A stretch of 64,000 nucleotides of DNA, taken from assembly GCF_029871235.1 (NCBI RefSeq), contig NZ_SSOM01000014.1, positions 1 through 64,000 of the forward strand, read 5' to 3'. The first letter of the stretch is position 1. Each line of letters begins with the position of its first letter. This DNA comes from Pseudomonas sp. BN411 (lineage in GTDB: Bacteria; Pseudomonadota; Gammaproteobacteria; Pseudomonadales; Pseudomonadaceae). Positions 29,936 to 39,741 of this stretch are shown in pieces. The position numbers and the translations under genes were made by a program. A model generated the notes under the pieces. The model had not been told where the DNA came from, ran no database searches, and saw only the letters and a list, made by a program, of their open reading frames with translations.

Positions 29936-29965
29936 CAAAGCCCACTGCCTAAGCAGTGGGCTTTG
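29936..29965 (-). terminator. Intercistronic hairpin between braC and braD
   Basis: CAAAGCCCACTGC-CTAA-GCAGTGGGCTTTG is a perfect 13-bp stem. On the minus strand it is followed by GTTTATCCGTG, a poor U-tract, so partial termination or 3'-end protection of braC mRNA is more likely than complete termination. Confidence 0.75.
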
Positions 29966-29981
29966 CGTTCAGGCGGGAAGC

Positions 29982-31103
29982 TTATTTAGCTTCGGTCTTG
30001 GTGCCGTCCTTGTGCCACTCGTAAACCACGAAGCTGAAGTCCTTCAGATCGCCCTTCTCGTCGAAGGCCAGGTTACCGGTCGGGGTTTCGAACGAGTTGG
30101 CGCGCAGGGCAGCTGCGACCTTGGCGGTGTCGTCTGCGCCGGCTTTGGTGATGCCGTCGGCGATGACTTTCACAGCGGCGTAAGCCGGGAACACGAACGG
30201 ACCGCTCGGGTCTTCGTTCTTGGCCTTGAAGGCATCTACCAGGGCCTGGTTCTTCGGATCCTGGTCGAAGGACTTCGGCAGGGTTACCAGCAGGCCTTCG
30301 GAAGCCGGGCCAGCGATGGCGGACAGTTCCTTGTTGCCTACGCCTTCCGGACCCATGAAGCGGACCTTCAGACCTTTTTCAGCCGACTGGCGCAGCAGCA
30401 GGCCCAGTTCCGGGTGGTAGCCGCCGTAGTAGACGAAGTCCACTCCGCTCTGCTTCAGCTTGGCAACGATGGTGGAGAAGTCCTTGTCGCCGGCGTTGAT
30501 GCCTTCGAACAGCGGAACCTTGATGCCTTTGGCTTCCAGGGTCTGCTTCACGGCAGTGGCGATGCCTTCGCCGTACTGCTGCTTGTCGTGGATGACGGCA
30601 ACGGCCTTCGGCTTGACGTGGTCAGCGATGAAGTTGCCGGCGGTCGGGCCCTGCAGGCTGTCGAGGCCGATGGTGCGGAACACCAGCTGGTAACCGCGGG
30701 AGGTGATGTCCGGGCTGGTGGAAGCCGCGGTGATCATCAGGACGCCTTCGTCTTCATAGATGTCGGACGCAGGCTGGGTGGAGCTGGAGCAGAGGTGGCC
30801 AACCACGTAGTGAATACCGTCGTTGACGATCTTGTTGGCTACGGCGACGGCCTGTTTCGGATCGCATGCGTCGTCATACACCACGCCTTCGAGCTGAGCG
30901 CCGTTCACCCCGCCGGCCTTGTTGATCTGCTCGATCGCCATCTTGGCGCCAATGAATTGCATCTCACCGTACTGGGCAACCGCACCGGTCACCGGACCTG
31001 CCAGGGCGATCTTGATGGTGTCAGCTGCTACGGAGTAGCTGGCGACACCGGCCAGAGCCATGGCGGCGAACAGTTTGGAAATCTGCTTGGTAGCCTTGTT
31101 CAT
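29982..31103 (-). CDS. braC: Leu/Ile/Val-binding periplasmic protein BraC/LivJ
   Basis: The product is 373 residues. A signal peptide ends at YSVA|ADTIKI. The mature protein is a type I periplasmic binding protein, with IALAGPVTGAVAQYG, the disulfide-type cysteines in DDACDP and GHLCSSST, and VVYEWHKDG near the end. It captures branched-chain amino acids (in P. aeruginosa also Ala and Thr) for BraDEFG. Expected to be the most abundant product of the operon. Confidence 0.96.
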   Translation of the reverse strand: MNKATKQISKLFAAMALAGVASYSVAADTIKIALAGPVTGAVAQYGEMQFIGAKMAIEQINKAGGVNGAQLEGVVYDDACDPKQAVAVANKIVNDGIHYVVGHLCSSSTQPASDIYEDEGVLMITAASTSPDITSRGYQLVFRTIGLDSLQGPTAGNFIADHVKPKAVAVIHDKQQYGEGIATAVKQTLEAKGIKVPLFEGINAGDKDFSTIVAKLKQSGVDFVYYGGYHPELGLLLRQSAEKGLKVRFMGPEGVGNKELSAIAGPASEGLLVTLPKSFDQDPKNQALVDAFKAKNEDPSGPFVFPAYAAVKVIADGITKAGADDTAKVAAALRANSFETPTGNLAFDEKGDLKDFSFVVYEWHKDGTKTEAK

Positions 31104-31406
31104 AGTGCTCCACTCTTGTGTTTTTCGTTGTTGTTGTCCTGTTTGCCGGAGCTACGGGACAGGGAGTTGCACCCCGCCAACACCCCCCGGCAACTGTACC
31201 GGAACAGTGTAGATTGCTGATTTACGGCTTGAAAAGTCAGGTTTTGATGGCGGAATGATCTTGTGTCGCTTAATCGAAACAAACGTATAGAAATACGGCG
31301 TGTCTCGTGAGTGGCTGGCAACGTCAAGACAGGCTTGTCTGAATGTTGACCGACGCTATCATTGCGCCCCCCAATCCATTCGTTACCAACCAACACAAAA
31401 CAAGCC
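31104..31406. other. Divergent intergenic region upstream of braC
   Basis: About 300 bp between braC and the DUF2288 gene. It must contain the braC promoter. The sequence is relatively AT-rich near 31200-31350, but I could not single out an operator or small gene. Confidence 0.45.
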
Positions 31407-31724
31407 ATGAACGACAACGCTAGCACCCTCTATGCCAAGCTGCTCGGCGAAACCGCCGCCATCACCTGGGAAGAGCTGCAGCCCTTCTTCGCCCGTGGCG
31501 CGCTGCTCTGGGTGGAAGGCGCCGAAGACCTGGTGGGCGTGGCACTGGCCGTGGCCGAAGACGACAAGGCCCGGATATCGGCCCTGCTGGCCGCCGGCAA
31601 ACTGAGCAAGGTCGAGGAAGACCGTGCCCAGGACCTGCTGGCGCGCGACCCGAAACTCTGGGCTGTAGTGGTAGCCCCCTGGGTACTGATCCAGGAGCGG
31701 GACGAGGCGCCTACCCGTCACTGA
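31407..31724 (+). CDS. DUF2288 family protein
   Basis: The product is 105 residues from the ATG at 31407. It matches DUF2288 over its full length: LYAKLLGETAAITWEEL, FFARGALLWV, AEDDKARI and the C-terminal LWAVVVAPWVLIQER. Soluble, no signal. Function unknown. I recall the same family beside bra genes in P. aeruginosa. Confidence 0.88.
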   Translation: MNDNASTLYAKLLGETAAITWEELQPFFARGALLWVEGAEDLVGVALAVAEDDKARISALLAAGKLSKVEEDRAQDLLARDPKLWAVVVAPWVLIQERDEAPTRH

Positions 31725-31871
31725 CGGAGCGCCCGAATGGAGGCCAGGGAAGGCGTCCAGAAGTGTGCCGGCCGCCTGATCGCGCACTGATCAGGAGCAA
31801 CCGGCGAATCCGGTGTGGCGAGCTAGACTCAATCCACCTTCTTCATTTATTGACCAACAGGGAGCGTCATC

Positions 31872-32237
31872 ATGTTCGAACCAGGCCATGTACATCGGGC
31901 CAGCGTGCCCGGATTCCCAGGGCAGCAGTTCTCCATCGACCTTTATTACGAAGCGCGCCCTAATGCGAAAGAGGGCACCATGCTGCACTTCCGCATGGTG
32001 GGTGATATCGACGGCAAGCAGTTCTCGGAAGAGTTCGAGATGCACCGTGATACGGCGTTCAATTTCGCCAGCATCATTTCCAAGGTGGCGATTAAGAATG
32101 GGCTGCACCCCAACACCACGCTGATCATGCGCAATCACAAGGAATACGACAAAATCTTCGAAGACATCCGCCGCATTCTCGGTGCCGAGCCGGGCGAGTC
32201 GGTGAACTTCGACCATCTGGAGAAGGACGGTCTCTGA
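31872..32237 (+). CDS. DUF5064 family protein
   Basis: The product is 121 residues; the ATG follows GGGAGCG. The start MFEPGHVHRASVPG and the beta-rich middle (LHFRMVGDIDGKQFSEEFE) fit the Pseudomonas DUF5064 family as I remember it. Cytoplasmic, function unknown. It has its own RBS, 147 bp after the DUF2288 gene. Confidence 0.75.
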   Translation: MFEPGHVHRASVPGFPGQQFSIDLYYEARPNAKEGTMLHFRMVGDIDGKQFSEEFEMHRDTAFNFASIISKVAIKNGLHPNTTLIMRNHKEYDKIFEDIRRILGAEPGESVNFDHLEKDGL

Positions 32238-32274
32238 CCGATTACCTGCCCAGGCAATTCAGCTTGGGCTCTTC

Positions 32275-32372
32275 TTGTGGGGGCGAATTCATTCGCAAAG
32301 GGCGGCAACGCTGCCCTGTGGATTTCGAAGGGCAGCCCTTCGGACCGCTAAACGATTGAAATCGCCCCCGCA
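32275..32372. repeat. Inverted pair of dispersed REP-like element
   Basis: GTGGGGGCGAATTCATTCGC and GATTGAAATCGCCCCCGC face each other about 60 bp apart, between convergent transcription units. Confidence 0.75.
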
Positions 32373-32383
32373 GTTTTGCCTGC

Positions 32384-33148
32384 CTACGCGCTGACCCAGC
32401 GCTGGCGCATCCAGCCGCTCAAGGCATCCACGCCCAACACGAGCACCAGCATGGCGAGGATCACGCTGGCGGCCTGGGCTTCCTGGAACAGGGACAGGCT
32501 CATGTAGAGCATCTGTCCGAGACCTCCGGCACCAACGAAGCCCAGCACGCTGGCCATGCGGATGTTGTTCTCCCAGCGATAGAGCATGTAGGCCACCAGC
32601 TGCGGCCAGACCGCCGGCAGGGTGCCGTAGCAGAAGGCAGTGATGCGCCCACCACCGTTCAGGCGGATCGCTTCGGCCGGTTCCGCGGGGGTGTTTTCCA
32701 GGGCTTCGGCGAACAGCCGGCCCAGCACGCCAGCGGTATGCAGGGCGAGGGCCAGGGTGCCGGCGTTCGGGCCGAGGCCCGCCGCCAGCACCATCAACGC
32801 CGCCCAGACCAGCTCCGGCACGGCACGCAGGGCGTTGAGCACCAGCCTCGCGCCACCCTGGGCAGCGCCGCCGAAGCGGCCAGCGGCGGGTATGGCGAAC
32901 GCCATCCCCAGCAAGGCTGCCAGCAGGGTACCCAGTGCTGACATGGCGAGGGTTTCCAGGGCGCCCCAGCCAATGGCCGCAAGATGCGGGGCGGACAGGT
33001 CGGGCTTGAGGAAGCGCGCCGCGTAGCTGCCCATCTGTTGCAGGGCATCGCCACTGACGAGCGCGCCGAGATCGATACCCAGCCCTATAAAAGAAGCGAT
33101 CACTGCCGCCAGCAGGGCGAGAAGCACCAGGATATTGCCCGGCTTCAC
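32384..33148 (-). CDS. Selenate/phosphonate-type ABC importer permease (second)
   Basis: The product is 254 residues, starting with GTG at 33148 after GGGAGG; the start overlaps the stop of the first permease gene by 4 bp. The PhnE-type permease fold has about six membrane segments and the ATPase-contact region IRLNGGGRITAFCYGTLP, then [15 protein letters not shown]. Last gene of a four-gene importer operon. Context with selD and mnmH suggests a selenium oxyanion as substrate; phosphonate is the alternative. Confidence 0.85.
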   Translation of the reverse strand: MKPGNILVLLALLAAVIASFIGLGIDLGALVSGDALQQMGSYAARFLKPDLSAPHLAAIGWGALETLAMSALGTLLAALLGMAFAIPAAGRFGGAAQGGARLVLNALRAVPELVWAALMVLAAGLGPNAGTLALALHTAGVLGRLFAEALENTPAEPAEAIRLNGGGRITAFCYGTLPAVWPQLVAYMLYRWENNIRMASVLGFVGAGGLGQMLYMSLSLFQEAQAASVILAMLVLVLGVDALSGWMRQRWVSA

Positions 33149-33972
33149 GCGAACCTCCCGCGCAGGAAGCGACTGAGCTGGTCGGCCAGCAAGACCAGGG
33201 CGAGGAAGGTCAGCAGCATGCTGGCCACTTCGCCACCGGCGAACATGCGCATGGACAGGTCCATCTGCTGGCCCAGGCCGCCGGCGCCGACGAAGCCCAT
33301 CACCACCGAGGCGCGTACCGCGCACTCCCAGCGGTAAACGGTGTAGGAAATCATCTCCGCCGCAGCAACGGGCAGCACGCCGTAGGCGAAGGCGGAAAGG
33401 CGCGGGCTACCGGCGGCAAGCAGGGCACGGGTGGGGCGTGGGTCGACGGATTCGAAGATTTCCGCATAGACCTTGCCGAGCATGCCGCTGTAGGTGATGG
33501 CGATGGCCAGCACCCCGGCAGTGGGGCCCAGGCCCACGGCGCGGACGAACAGCAGCGCCCAGACGATCTCCGGCACGCTGCGCAGGAAAATCAGCAGCCC
33601 GCGCACCGGCCAGCGCAGGGCCTGCGCCCACCAGGCCGGGCGACCGCCGCGGTGCAGGGCGGACAGCGACAGCGCACGACTGGCCCAGAGGGAAGCGGGC
33701 AGGGCGATCAGCAATGCCAGGCTCATGCCGGCAGTGGCGATGGCCAGGGTTTCCAGGGTGGCGCGGCCCAGGAGAAGGAGGAATTCCTCGCCGTGCTCGG
33801 GAGGCCAGAAGGCGGAGAGGAACTGCCCCATGGTGCGGGCGTTGCCTTCATCCAGCAGGACGGCCGGGTTCAGCTCGCTCAGCTTCAGGCCGGGCCAGAG
33901 CAGCGCCAGGGCCAGCAGGGTGAGCAGCAGCCGGGGCAGCGCCGCAGGGTCGCGAGGAGAAGACTTCAGCAT
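33145..33972 (-). CDS. Selenate/phosphonate-type ABC importer permease (first)
   Basis: The product is 275 residues with a PhnE-type permease fold: [20 protein letters not shown] and [19 protein letters not shown], six membrane segments. It overlaps the ATPase gene by 7 bp and the second permease by 4 bp. The two permeases are related to each other, so they probably form a heterodimer. Confidence 0.87.
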   Translation of the reverse strand: MLKSSPRDPAALPRLLLTLLALALLWPGLKLSELNPAVLLDEGNARTMGQFLSAFWPPEHGEEFLLLLGRATLETLAIATAGMSLALLIALPASLWASRALSLSALHRGGRPAWWAQALRWPVRGLLIFLRSVPEIVWALLFVRAVGLGPTAGVLAIAITYSGMLGKVYAEIFESVDPRPTRALLAAGSPRLSAFAYGVLPVAAAEMISYTVYRWECAVRASVVMGFVGAGGLGQQMDLSMRMFAGGEVASMLLTFLALVLLADQLSRFLRGRFA

Positions 33973-34772
33973 CGCGGAATATGCAGTACGGGCGGCGCCA
34001 CGGGCGGGGAGGACGGTAGGTCGCCGCGCAATTGCTCGTTGGCGTAGAGACTATCCAGATCGGCCTGAGTCACGGCCTCGCGGGGACGGTCGAAGGCGAT
34101 GCGGCCATCCCGTACGCCGACGATGCGCGGGAAGTGCGCCAAGGCAAGCTCCACTGCGTGCAAGCTGGCGAGCAGGGTGACGCCACGACGGCTGGCATCG
34201 GCGCAGAGGACGCCGAGGGTGTGGTCGGCCAGGACCGGGTCCATGGCGGAAACAGGCTCGTCGGCGAGGATCAGTTCCGGCGTCTGGTAGAGCACGCGGG
34301 CGATGCCCACCCGCTGCAATTGGCCGCCGGAGAGTTGGTCGCAGCGCTCGAAGAGTTTTTCGGCCAGATCGAGCCGGGCCAGCGCGGCCTGGGCACCGGC
34401 TCCGTCCAGTGGATGCAGAAGGCTGAGCAGTCCCTTGGCCAGCGACCACTGGCCGAGCTTGCCGGCCAGCACGGCAGTGACTACCCGCTGGCGTGGTGGA
34501 AGCGGCGGGGCCTGGTGGACCAGGCCGATGCGTGCGCGCAGTCGCTGGCGTTCCCGCGCGGAGAGCGACCAGGGCGCTGCGCCGAGCAGCTGGAGCTGCC
34601 CGGATGAGGGCTTCAGACTGGTGGCCAGCAGGCGCAGCAGACTGGTCTTGCCGGCACCGGACGGACCGATGATGGCGACCCGCTCGCCGTGGCCGACGTT
34701 CAGGTCGATGCCCCTGAGCGCCGGCTGGCCGTTGGCGTGGACCAGGTCCACGCCATGCAGCGACAGGCTCAC
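33966..34772 (-). CDS. Selenate/phosphonate-type ABC importer ATPase
   Basis: The product is 268 residues, PhnC-like. Walker [10 protein letters not shown], signature [15 protein letters not shown] and Walker [14 protein letters not shown] are intact. A short Pro-rich tail ([13 protein letters not shown]) is unusual. It overlaps both neighbours (4 bp with the binding protein gene). Confidence 0.9.
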   Translation of the reverse strand: MSLSLHGVDLVHANGQPALRGIDLNVGHGERVAIIGPSGAGKTSLLRLLATSLKPSSGQLQLLGAAPWSLSARERQRLRARIGLVHQAPPLPPRQRVVTAVLAGKLGQWSLAKGLLSLLHPLDGAGAQAALARLDLAEKLFERCDQLSGGQLQRVGIARVLYQTPELILADEPVSAMDPVLADHTLGVLCADASRRGVTLLASLHAVELALAHFPRIVGVRDGRIAFDRPREAVTQADLDSLYANEQLRGDLPSSPPVAPPVLHIPRC

Positions 34773-35620
34773 TTCAAGAGGCCGGCCGAGCGTGCGGCTT
34801 CCTCGATGCCCTGGTAGTTCTCGGGCTTGGTCGGAATGAAGCGGCTGGCGGCCTGCAGATCGAGGATCGCCTTGTGCTCCGGGTTGGCCGGGTCGAGGGC
34901 GAGGAAGGCCTGCTTGATCTTCTCGGCCAAGGCCGGGTCGAGGGTGCCACGCACGGTCCAGTTGTAGTCGTAGTAGGTCGGGGTGGTGGCGAAGACTTTC
35001 ACCTTGCCGGTGTCGACCTTGCCGGCGTCCACCAGCTTCTGCCAGACGCTGGCGTTCAGCACGCCGCCGTCCACCTTGCCGGCCTGGACCCAGGCCACGG
35101 TGGCGTCGTGGGCGCCGGAGTAGGCGACGCGGGAGAAGAACTGCTCGGGCACGATGCCGTCCTTCTGCATGAAGTAGCGCGGCATCAGGCTGCCGGAGGT
35201 GGAGGACACGGAACCGAAGGCGAAGGTCTTGCCCTTGAGGTCCTGCAGGGACTTCACCGCCGGGTCGGCGCTGATGAATTTGCTGGTGAACTTCTCGTCC
35301 TGCTCACGCTGCACCAGCGGAATGGCGTTGCCGGTCTTCAGGCGGGTCTGGACGAAGGTGAAGCCGCCGAGCCAGGCCATGTCCAGGCGGTCGGCCGCCA
35401 GGGATTCGACCACGGCGGCGTAATCGGCCACGGGAACGAACTCCACCTTCATGCCCAGTTGCTGCTCGAGGTAGGCACCAAGCGGCTTGAACTTGCGCAG
35501 CAGTTCGGTGGGGGCTTCATCAGGAATGGCCGATACCTTGAGAACGTCGGCGGCCTGGGAGACGACTGCGGAAACGGACAGGGCAATGCCAGCCACGAGG
35601 GCGAGAGAGCGTTTGATCAT
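34769..35620 (-). CDS. Putative selenate ABC importer periplasmic binding protein (PhnD superfamily)
   Basis: The product is 283 residues. A signal peptide ends near [11 protein letters not shown]. The PhnD-like fold is clear: [40 protein letters not shown] and the ligand loop [13 protein letters not shown] PhnD subgroup named putative selenate binding protein is known to sit beside selD/mnmH genes, and that context is present here, 2 kb away. Binding of selenate or selenite is inferred. First gene of the importer operon. Confidence 0.85.
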   Translation of the reverse strand: MIKRSLALVAGIALSVSAVVSQAADVLKVSAIPDEAPTELLRKFKPLGAYLEQQLGMKVEFVPVADYAAVVESLAADRLDMAWLGGFTFVQTRLKTGNAIPLVQREQDEKFTSKFISADPAVKSLQDLKGKTFAFGSVSSTSGSLMPRYFMQKDGIVPEQFFSRVAYSGAHDATVAWVQAGKVDGGVLNASVWQKLVDAGKVDTGKVKVFATTPTYYDYNWTVRGTLDPALAEKIKQAFLALDPANPEHKAILDLQAASRFIPTKPENYQGIEEAARSAGLLK

Positions 35621-35745
35621 GGGATTCTCCGGTTCAATAGCGGAAAAGGCAGGCGGATTATAGTGAGCGCCAAGGGGCTTGGTAGCTTCATGTTGCTGCC
35701 CACGCGTTTAAGATGTGCGTTTCGCCAACTGTCTGGAGTCTCGGC

Positions 35746-36633
35746 ATGACCGATTCCCTGCCTTCCATTGCTTTTGCCGGCATTGGCCTGATGGGCCTGC
35801 CGATGACCCGCCGCCTGCTGGCTGCGGGTTTTCCGCTGACTGTTTGGAACCGTTCCCCGGAGAAATGCGCGCCGCTGCTGGAGCAGGGTGCCCATCGCGT
35901 GAAGATCCCGGCCGAGCTCTGTGCCGAGGCGGATATCGTCATGCTCTGCCTGGCCGATACCCGTGTGGTGCGCAAGGTGGTGTTCGGTGAGGGCGGGATA
36001 GTCGAAGGCGCGAAACCGGGCCAGTTGCTGGTGGACTTCTCCAGCCTGGAACCGGCGGCCACCCGCGAAATGGCGGCCGAGCTGGAGGCCCGGACCGGCA
36101 TGCGCTGGATGGATGCCCCGGTATCCGGCGGCACACCCGGCGCCGAGGCCGGCACGCTGGCGATCATGGCCGGCGGCCATGCAGAGGACGTGGAGCGGGT
36201 ACGGCCGATCCTCGCCCACCTGGGCCAGCGCCTGACCCGCATGGGCGGGGTAGGGGCCGGCCAGGTGACCAAGGTGTGCAACCAGATGATCGTGGCCTGC
36301 AATGCCTTGGTGATTGCCGAAGTGGTGGCCCTGGCGGAAAAGGCCGGTGTGGATGCCAGCCTGATCGCTCCGGCTCTGGCGGGCGGCTTCGCCGACTCCA
36401 AGCCCTTGCAGATCCTCGGGCCGCAGATGGCCGAGAGCCGCTTCGAACCCATCAAATGGCACGTGCGCACTCTGTTGAAGGACCTGGATACCGCCGTCCG
36501 CCTGTCCCGTGAACACGACTCGGCAACACCGCTCAGCGGCCTGGCTGCGCAGTTGATGCGCCTGCACGGCAGTCAGGGCAATCTGGAACGTGATCCGGCT
36601 ACTCTGGTGGAAATGTACCGGGAGGATCTCTGA
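35746..36633 (+). CDS. Beta-hydroxyacid dehydrogenase (tartronate semialdehyde reductase-like)
   Basis: The product is 295 residues; the start at 35746 follows GGAG. Rossmann motif GIGLMG at the N-terminus, substrate motif DAPVSGGTPGAEAGTL and catalytic Lys in GAGQVTKVCNQ define the 3-hydroxyisobutyrate / 2-hydroxy-3-oxopropionate reductase (GarR/GlxR) family. It overlaps the hydroxypyruvate isomerase-like gene by 1 bp. The pair normally interconverts hydroxypyruvate, tartronate semialdehyde and glycerate. Its place between selenium genes is unexplained. Confidence 0.88.
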   Translation: MTDSLPSIAFAGIGLMGLPMTRRLLAAGFPLTVWNRSPEKCAPLLEQGAHRVKIPAELCAEADIVMLCLADTRVVRKVVFGEGGIVEGAKPGQLLVDFSSLEPAATREMAAELEARTGMRWMDAPVSGGTPGAEAGTLAIMAGGHAEDVERVRPILAHLGQRLTRMGGVGAGQVTKVCNQMIVACNALVIAEVVALAEKAGVDASLIAPALAGGFADSKPLQILGPQMAESRFEPIKWHVRTLLKDLDTAVRLSREHDSATPLSGLAAQLMRLHGSQGNLERDPATLVEMYREDL

Positions 36634-37418
36634 TGAAGATCGCCGCCAACCTGTCCCTGTTGTTCACCGACCGCCCGCTGATCGAGCGCGTCATTGCTGC
36701 CCGCGTCTCCGGCTTCGATGGCGTCGAGGTGCAGTTTCCCTATGAGTTGCCGGCGATCCGCATGAAGGAAGTGCTGGAGGCCGCCGGCCTGCCGCTGATC
36801 CTGTTCAACCTGCCGGCCGGCGACCTGATGGAAGGCGGCCCGGGGCTGGCCGCGGTGCCGGAGCGCCAGGAACAGTTCGACGACGCCCTGGAACAGGCGC
36901 TTGCCTACGCCGCCATGACCCGGCCGCGCTTCGTCAACGTACTGGCCGGGCGTCAGGCCGAGGGTGTCAGTCGCGATCGTGCGCTGGCCTGTCTCGCCGC
37001 CAACCTGCGCAAGACCGCCGAAGCCTTCGCCGTGCTGCACATCGGCGTGGTGTGCGAGGCGATCAACCCGCTGGACATGCCGGGCTTCCTGATCAACACC
37101 CCGGAGCAACTGGACGTGCTGCTGCGTGATGTCGATCACCCCAACCTGCACGCGCAGTACGACCTCTATCATATGGCCCGCCAGGGCGTGGACGCGGCGG
37201 CGGGCATCCGCCTGCTGGCCGGCCGCATCGGCCATGTGCAGTTCGCCGACTGCCCCGGCCGTGGCGAACCGGGCACCGGCAATACCGACTTCGGCCCGGC
37301 CATGCGTGCCCTGCAGGAAGACGATTACCCCGGCTGGCTGGGCGCCGAATACAAGCCCACCGGCGTTACCGCCGAGACCCTCGGCTGGTTGCCGGAGTGG
37401 AAGGCCAGGCTGGCCTGA
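36633..37418 (+). CDS. Hydroxypyruvate isomerase-like TIM-barrel protein
   Basis: The product is 261 residues; the ATG overlaps the preceding stop (TGATG). It has the Hyi/xylose isomerase-type TIM barrel: FDGVEVQFPYELP near the N-terminus, VCEAINPLDMPGFLINTPEQ with the first catalytic Glu, YDLYHMARQG, GHVQFADCPGRGEPGTG and GAEYKPTG with the second Glu. Expected reaction is hydroxypyruvate to tartronate semialdehyde, which the upstream reductase would use. Close homologues can act on other three- and four-carbon sugar acids. Confidence 0.87.
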   Translation: MKIAANLSLLFTDRPLIERVIAARVSGFDGVEVQFPYELPAIRMKEVLEAAGLPLILFNLPAGDLMEGGPGLAAVPERQEQFDDALEQALAYAAMTRPRFVNVLAGRQAEGVSRDRALACLAANLRKTAEAFAVLHIGVVCEAINPLDMPGFLINTPEQLDVLLRDVDHPNLHAQYDLYHMARQGVDAAAGIRLLAGRIGHVQFADCPGRGEPGTGNTDFGPAMRALQEDDYPGWLGAEYKPTGVTAETLGWLPEWKARLA

Positions 37419-37440
37419 GTCGCCCGGCGTGCAAGAACAT

Positions 37441-37540
37441 TGTGGGGGCGAATTCATTCGCTGAGCGGACCGGCAGGTCCGGCGGTGGATGCAAACGGTG
37501 AGCGCGGTGCGCCCATAAGCGAATGAATTCGCCCCCACAG
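37441..37540. repeat. Inverted pair of dispersed REP-like element
   Basis: GTGGGGGCGAATTCATTCGC (from 37442) and GCGAATGAATTCGCCCCCAC (to 37539) are exact inverted copies separated by about 58 bp, inserted between hyi-like and selD genes that read the same way. Confidence 0.85.
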
Positions 37541-37573
37541 AAAACTGATTCAGCTTCTGTAAGAGAGAACCAG

Positions 37574-38608
37574 ATGACCGACCCCATCCGCCTGACCCAG
37601 TACAGCCATGGCGCTGGCTGCGGCTGCAAGATTTCCCCCAAGGTGCTGGAAGTGATCCTTGCCGGCAGCGGTGCCCAGAACCTCGATCCGAAACTCTGGG
37701 TAGGCAATGCCTCCAAGGATGATGCGGCGGTCTATGCGCTGGACGACGAGCGCGGCGTGGTGTCCACCACCGACTTCTTCATGCCGATCGTGGATGACCC
37801 CTTCGACTTCGGCCGTATCGCTGCCACCAATGCCATCAGCGATATCTACGCCATGGGCGGCGACCCGTTGATGGCCATTGCCATCCTCGGTTGGCCAGTG
37901 AACCTGCTGCCGCCGGAAGTGGCCCGCGAAGTGATTCGGGGTGGCCGTTCGGTGTGCGACGAGGCGGGCATTCCACTGGCCGGCGGACACTCCATCGATG
38001 CCCCCGAGCCTATCTTCGGTCTGGCCGTCACCGGCGTGGTGGACAAGCGCAACATGAAGCGCAACGACACCGCCACCGCCGGCTGCAAGCTCTACCTGAC
38101 CAAGCCCCTGGGCATCGGCATCCTCACCACTGCCGAGAAGAAGGGCAGGTTGCGGGAGGCCGACGTGGGTCTGGCCCGCGACTGGATGTGCACGCTGAAC
38201 AAGCCCGGCAGCCGCTTCGGCAAGCTGGCGGGGGTCACCGCCATGACCGACGTCACCGGCTTCGGCCTGCTCGGCCACCTGGTGGAAATGGCTGACGGCA
38301 GCGGCCTGACCGCCCGCATCGATTACGCCAAGGTGCCCAGCCTGCCCGGTGTCGAGTACTACCTTGAACAGGGCTGCGTGCCCGGCGGCACACTGCGCAA
38401 TTTCGACAGCTACGGCCATCGCCTGGCGCCGCTGGCCGAGGTGCAGAAGCTGTTGCTCTGCGACCCGCAGACCAGCGGTGGGCTGCTGGTGGCGGTGACG
38501 CCGGAAGGGGAGGCGGAGTTCCTCTCCGTGGCCGAGGGGCTTGGCCTGCAACTGGCGCCGATCGGCCAGCTGCACGAGCGACAGAGTCTCGCGGTAGAGG
38601 TGTTCTGA
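37574..38608 (+). CDS. selD: Selenide, water dikinase SelD
   Basis: The product is 344 residues from the ATG at 37574. The N-terminal catalytic motif [11 protein letters not shown] carries Cys and Lys at the positions used in E. coli SelD; the variant uses Cys rather than selenocysteine and there is no in-frame UGA. DDAAVY and [20 protein letters not shown] form the ATP/Mg site. It makes selenophosphate from selenide and ATP. It overlaps mnmH by 1 bp, so the product is channelled at least to tRNA selenation. Confidence 0.97.
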   Translation: MTDPIRLTQYSHGAGCGCKISPKVLEVILAGSGAQNLDPKLWVGNASKDDAAVYALDDERGVVSTTDFFMPIVDDPFDFGRIAATNAISDIYAMGGDPLMAIAILGWPVNLLPPEVAREVIRGGRSVCDEAGIPLAGGHSIDAPEPIFGLAVTGVVDKRNMKRNDTATAGCKLYLTKPLGIGILTTAEKKGRLREADVGLARDWMCTLNKPGSRFGKLAGVTAMTDVTGFGLLGHLVEMADGSGLTARIDYAKVPSLPGVEYYLEQGCVPGGTLRNFDSYGHRLAPLAEVQKLLLCDPQTSGGLLVAVTPEGEAEFLSVAEGLGLQLAPIGQLHERQSLAVEVF

Positions 38609-39714
38609 TGCGTCCCGATACCTCGAACTACCGCGAAATCTTCCTCAACGACGTACCGATGATGGATGCCCGCGCTCCCGTTGAATTCATCAAGGGCGCC
38701 TTCCCGCACACGGTCAACCTGCCGCTGATGACCGACATCGAGCGGCAGAAAGTGGGTACCTGCTACAAGCAGCATGGCCAGGACGCTGCGATCGCTCTGG
38801 GCCACCAACTGGTCAGCGGGGCTACCAAGGCCGAGCGCATCGAGGCCTGGTCTGCCTTCGCCCGCGCCAATCCCCAGGGCTATCTCTACTGCTTCCGTGG
38901 CGGCCTGCGTTCGCAGCTGGTCCAGCAATGGCTGAAGACCGAAGCCGGCATCGAGTATCCGCGCGTGAAGGGCGGCTACAAGGCGATGCGGACCTTCCTC
39001 CTGGACACCACCCAGCAGGCGGTGGCCCAGTGCGAGTTCGTGCTGGTCGGCGGCCTGACCGGCACCGGCAAGACCGATGTGATCACCCAGTTGGCCAACA
39101 GCCTCGACCTGGAAGGCCATGCCAACCATCGCGGTTCCAGCTTCGGCAAGCGCGCCACGCCGCAGCCGGCGCAGATCGATTTCGAGAACAGCCTCGCCAT
39201 CGACCTCCTGAAGAAGCGTGCTGCCGGCCATGAGCAGTTCGTGCTGGAAGACGAGGGGCGCATCGTTGGCAGCTGCTCCGTGCCTCTGGAGCTTTACCAG
39301 GGTATGCAGGATTACCCGCTGGTGTGGCTCGACGACAGTTTCGAAGACCGCGTCGAGCGCATCCAGCGCGATTACGTGGTGAACCTGTGCGCCGAGTTCA
39401 TCGACACCCACGGTGCCGAGCACGGCTTTACCCGTTTCGCTGCGCGTTTGCGCCAGAGCCTGGACAATATCCTCAAGCGCCTGGGCGGCGAGCGTCATCA
39501 GCGCATGTCGGCCCTGATGGACCAGGCCCTGGCCGAGCAGGAGGCCACCGGCAACGTGGACCTGCATCGCGCCTGGATCGAAGGGCTGCTGCGGGAGTAC
39601 TACGACCCCATGTACGCCTTCCAGCGCGAGAGCAAGGCCTCGCGCATCGAGTTCGCCGGGGAGCAGGCGGCGGTGCTGGAATACCTGCGTCAGCGTGAGC
39701 TGGCGCGCGCCTGA
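38608..39714 (+). CDS. mnmH: tRNA 2-selenouridine synthase MnmH (SelU/YbbB)
   Basis: The product is 368 residues. N-terminal rhodanese domain (1-about 130) with active Cys in [11 protein letters not shown], then a P-loop domain with [11 protein letters not shown] (about 147-157). It converts 2-thiouridine at the tRNA wobble position to 2-selenouridine through a geranylated intermediate, using selenophosphate from SelD. The overlapping start codon (TGATG) shows coupling to selD. Confidence 0.97.
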   Translation: MRPDTSNYREIFLNDVPMMDARAPVEFIKGAFPHTVNLPLMTDIERQKVGTCYKQHGQDAAIALGHQLVSGATKAERIEAWSAFARANPQGYLYCFRGGLRSQLVQQWLKTEAGIEYPRVKGGYKAMRTFLLDTTQQAVAQCEFVLVGGLTGTGKTDVITQLANSLDLEGHANHRGSSFGKRATPQPAQIDFENSLAIDLLKKRAAGHEQFVLEDEGRIVGSCSVPLELYQGMQDYPLVWLDDSFEDRVERIQRDYVVNLCAEFIDTHGAEHGFTRFAARLRQSLDNILKRLGGERHQRMSALMDQALAEQEATGNVDLHRAWIEGLLREYYDPMYAFQRESKASRIEFAGEQAAVLEYLRQRELARA

Positions 39715-39741
39715 GCGGGCTGGCCGAGCGGGGCCGGGACG

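Noticed and set aside
37574-38608. Possible selenocysteine codon in selD
   Set aside because: The catalytic position is a Cys codon and no in-frame UGA is present.
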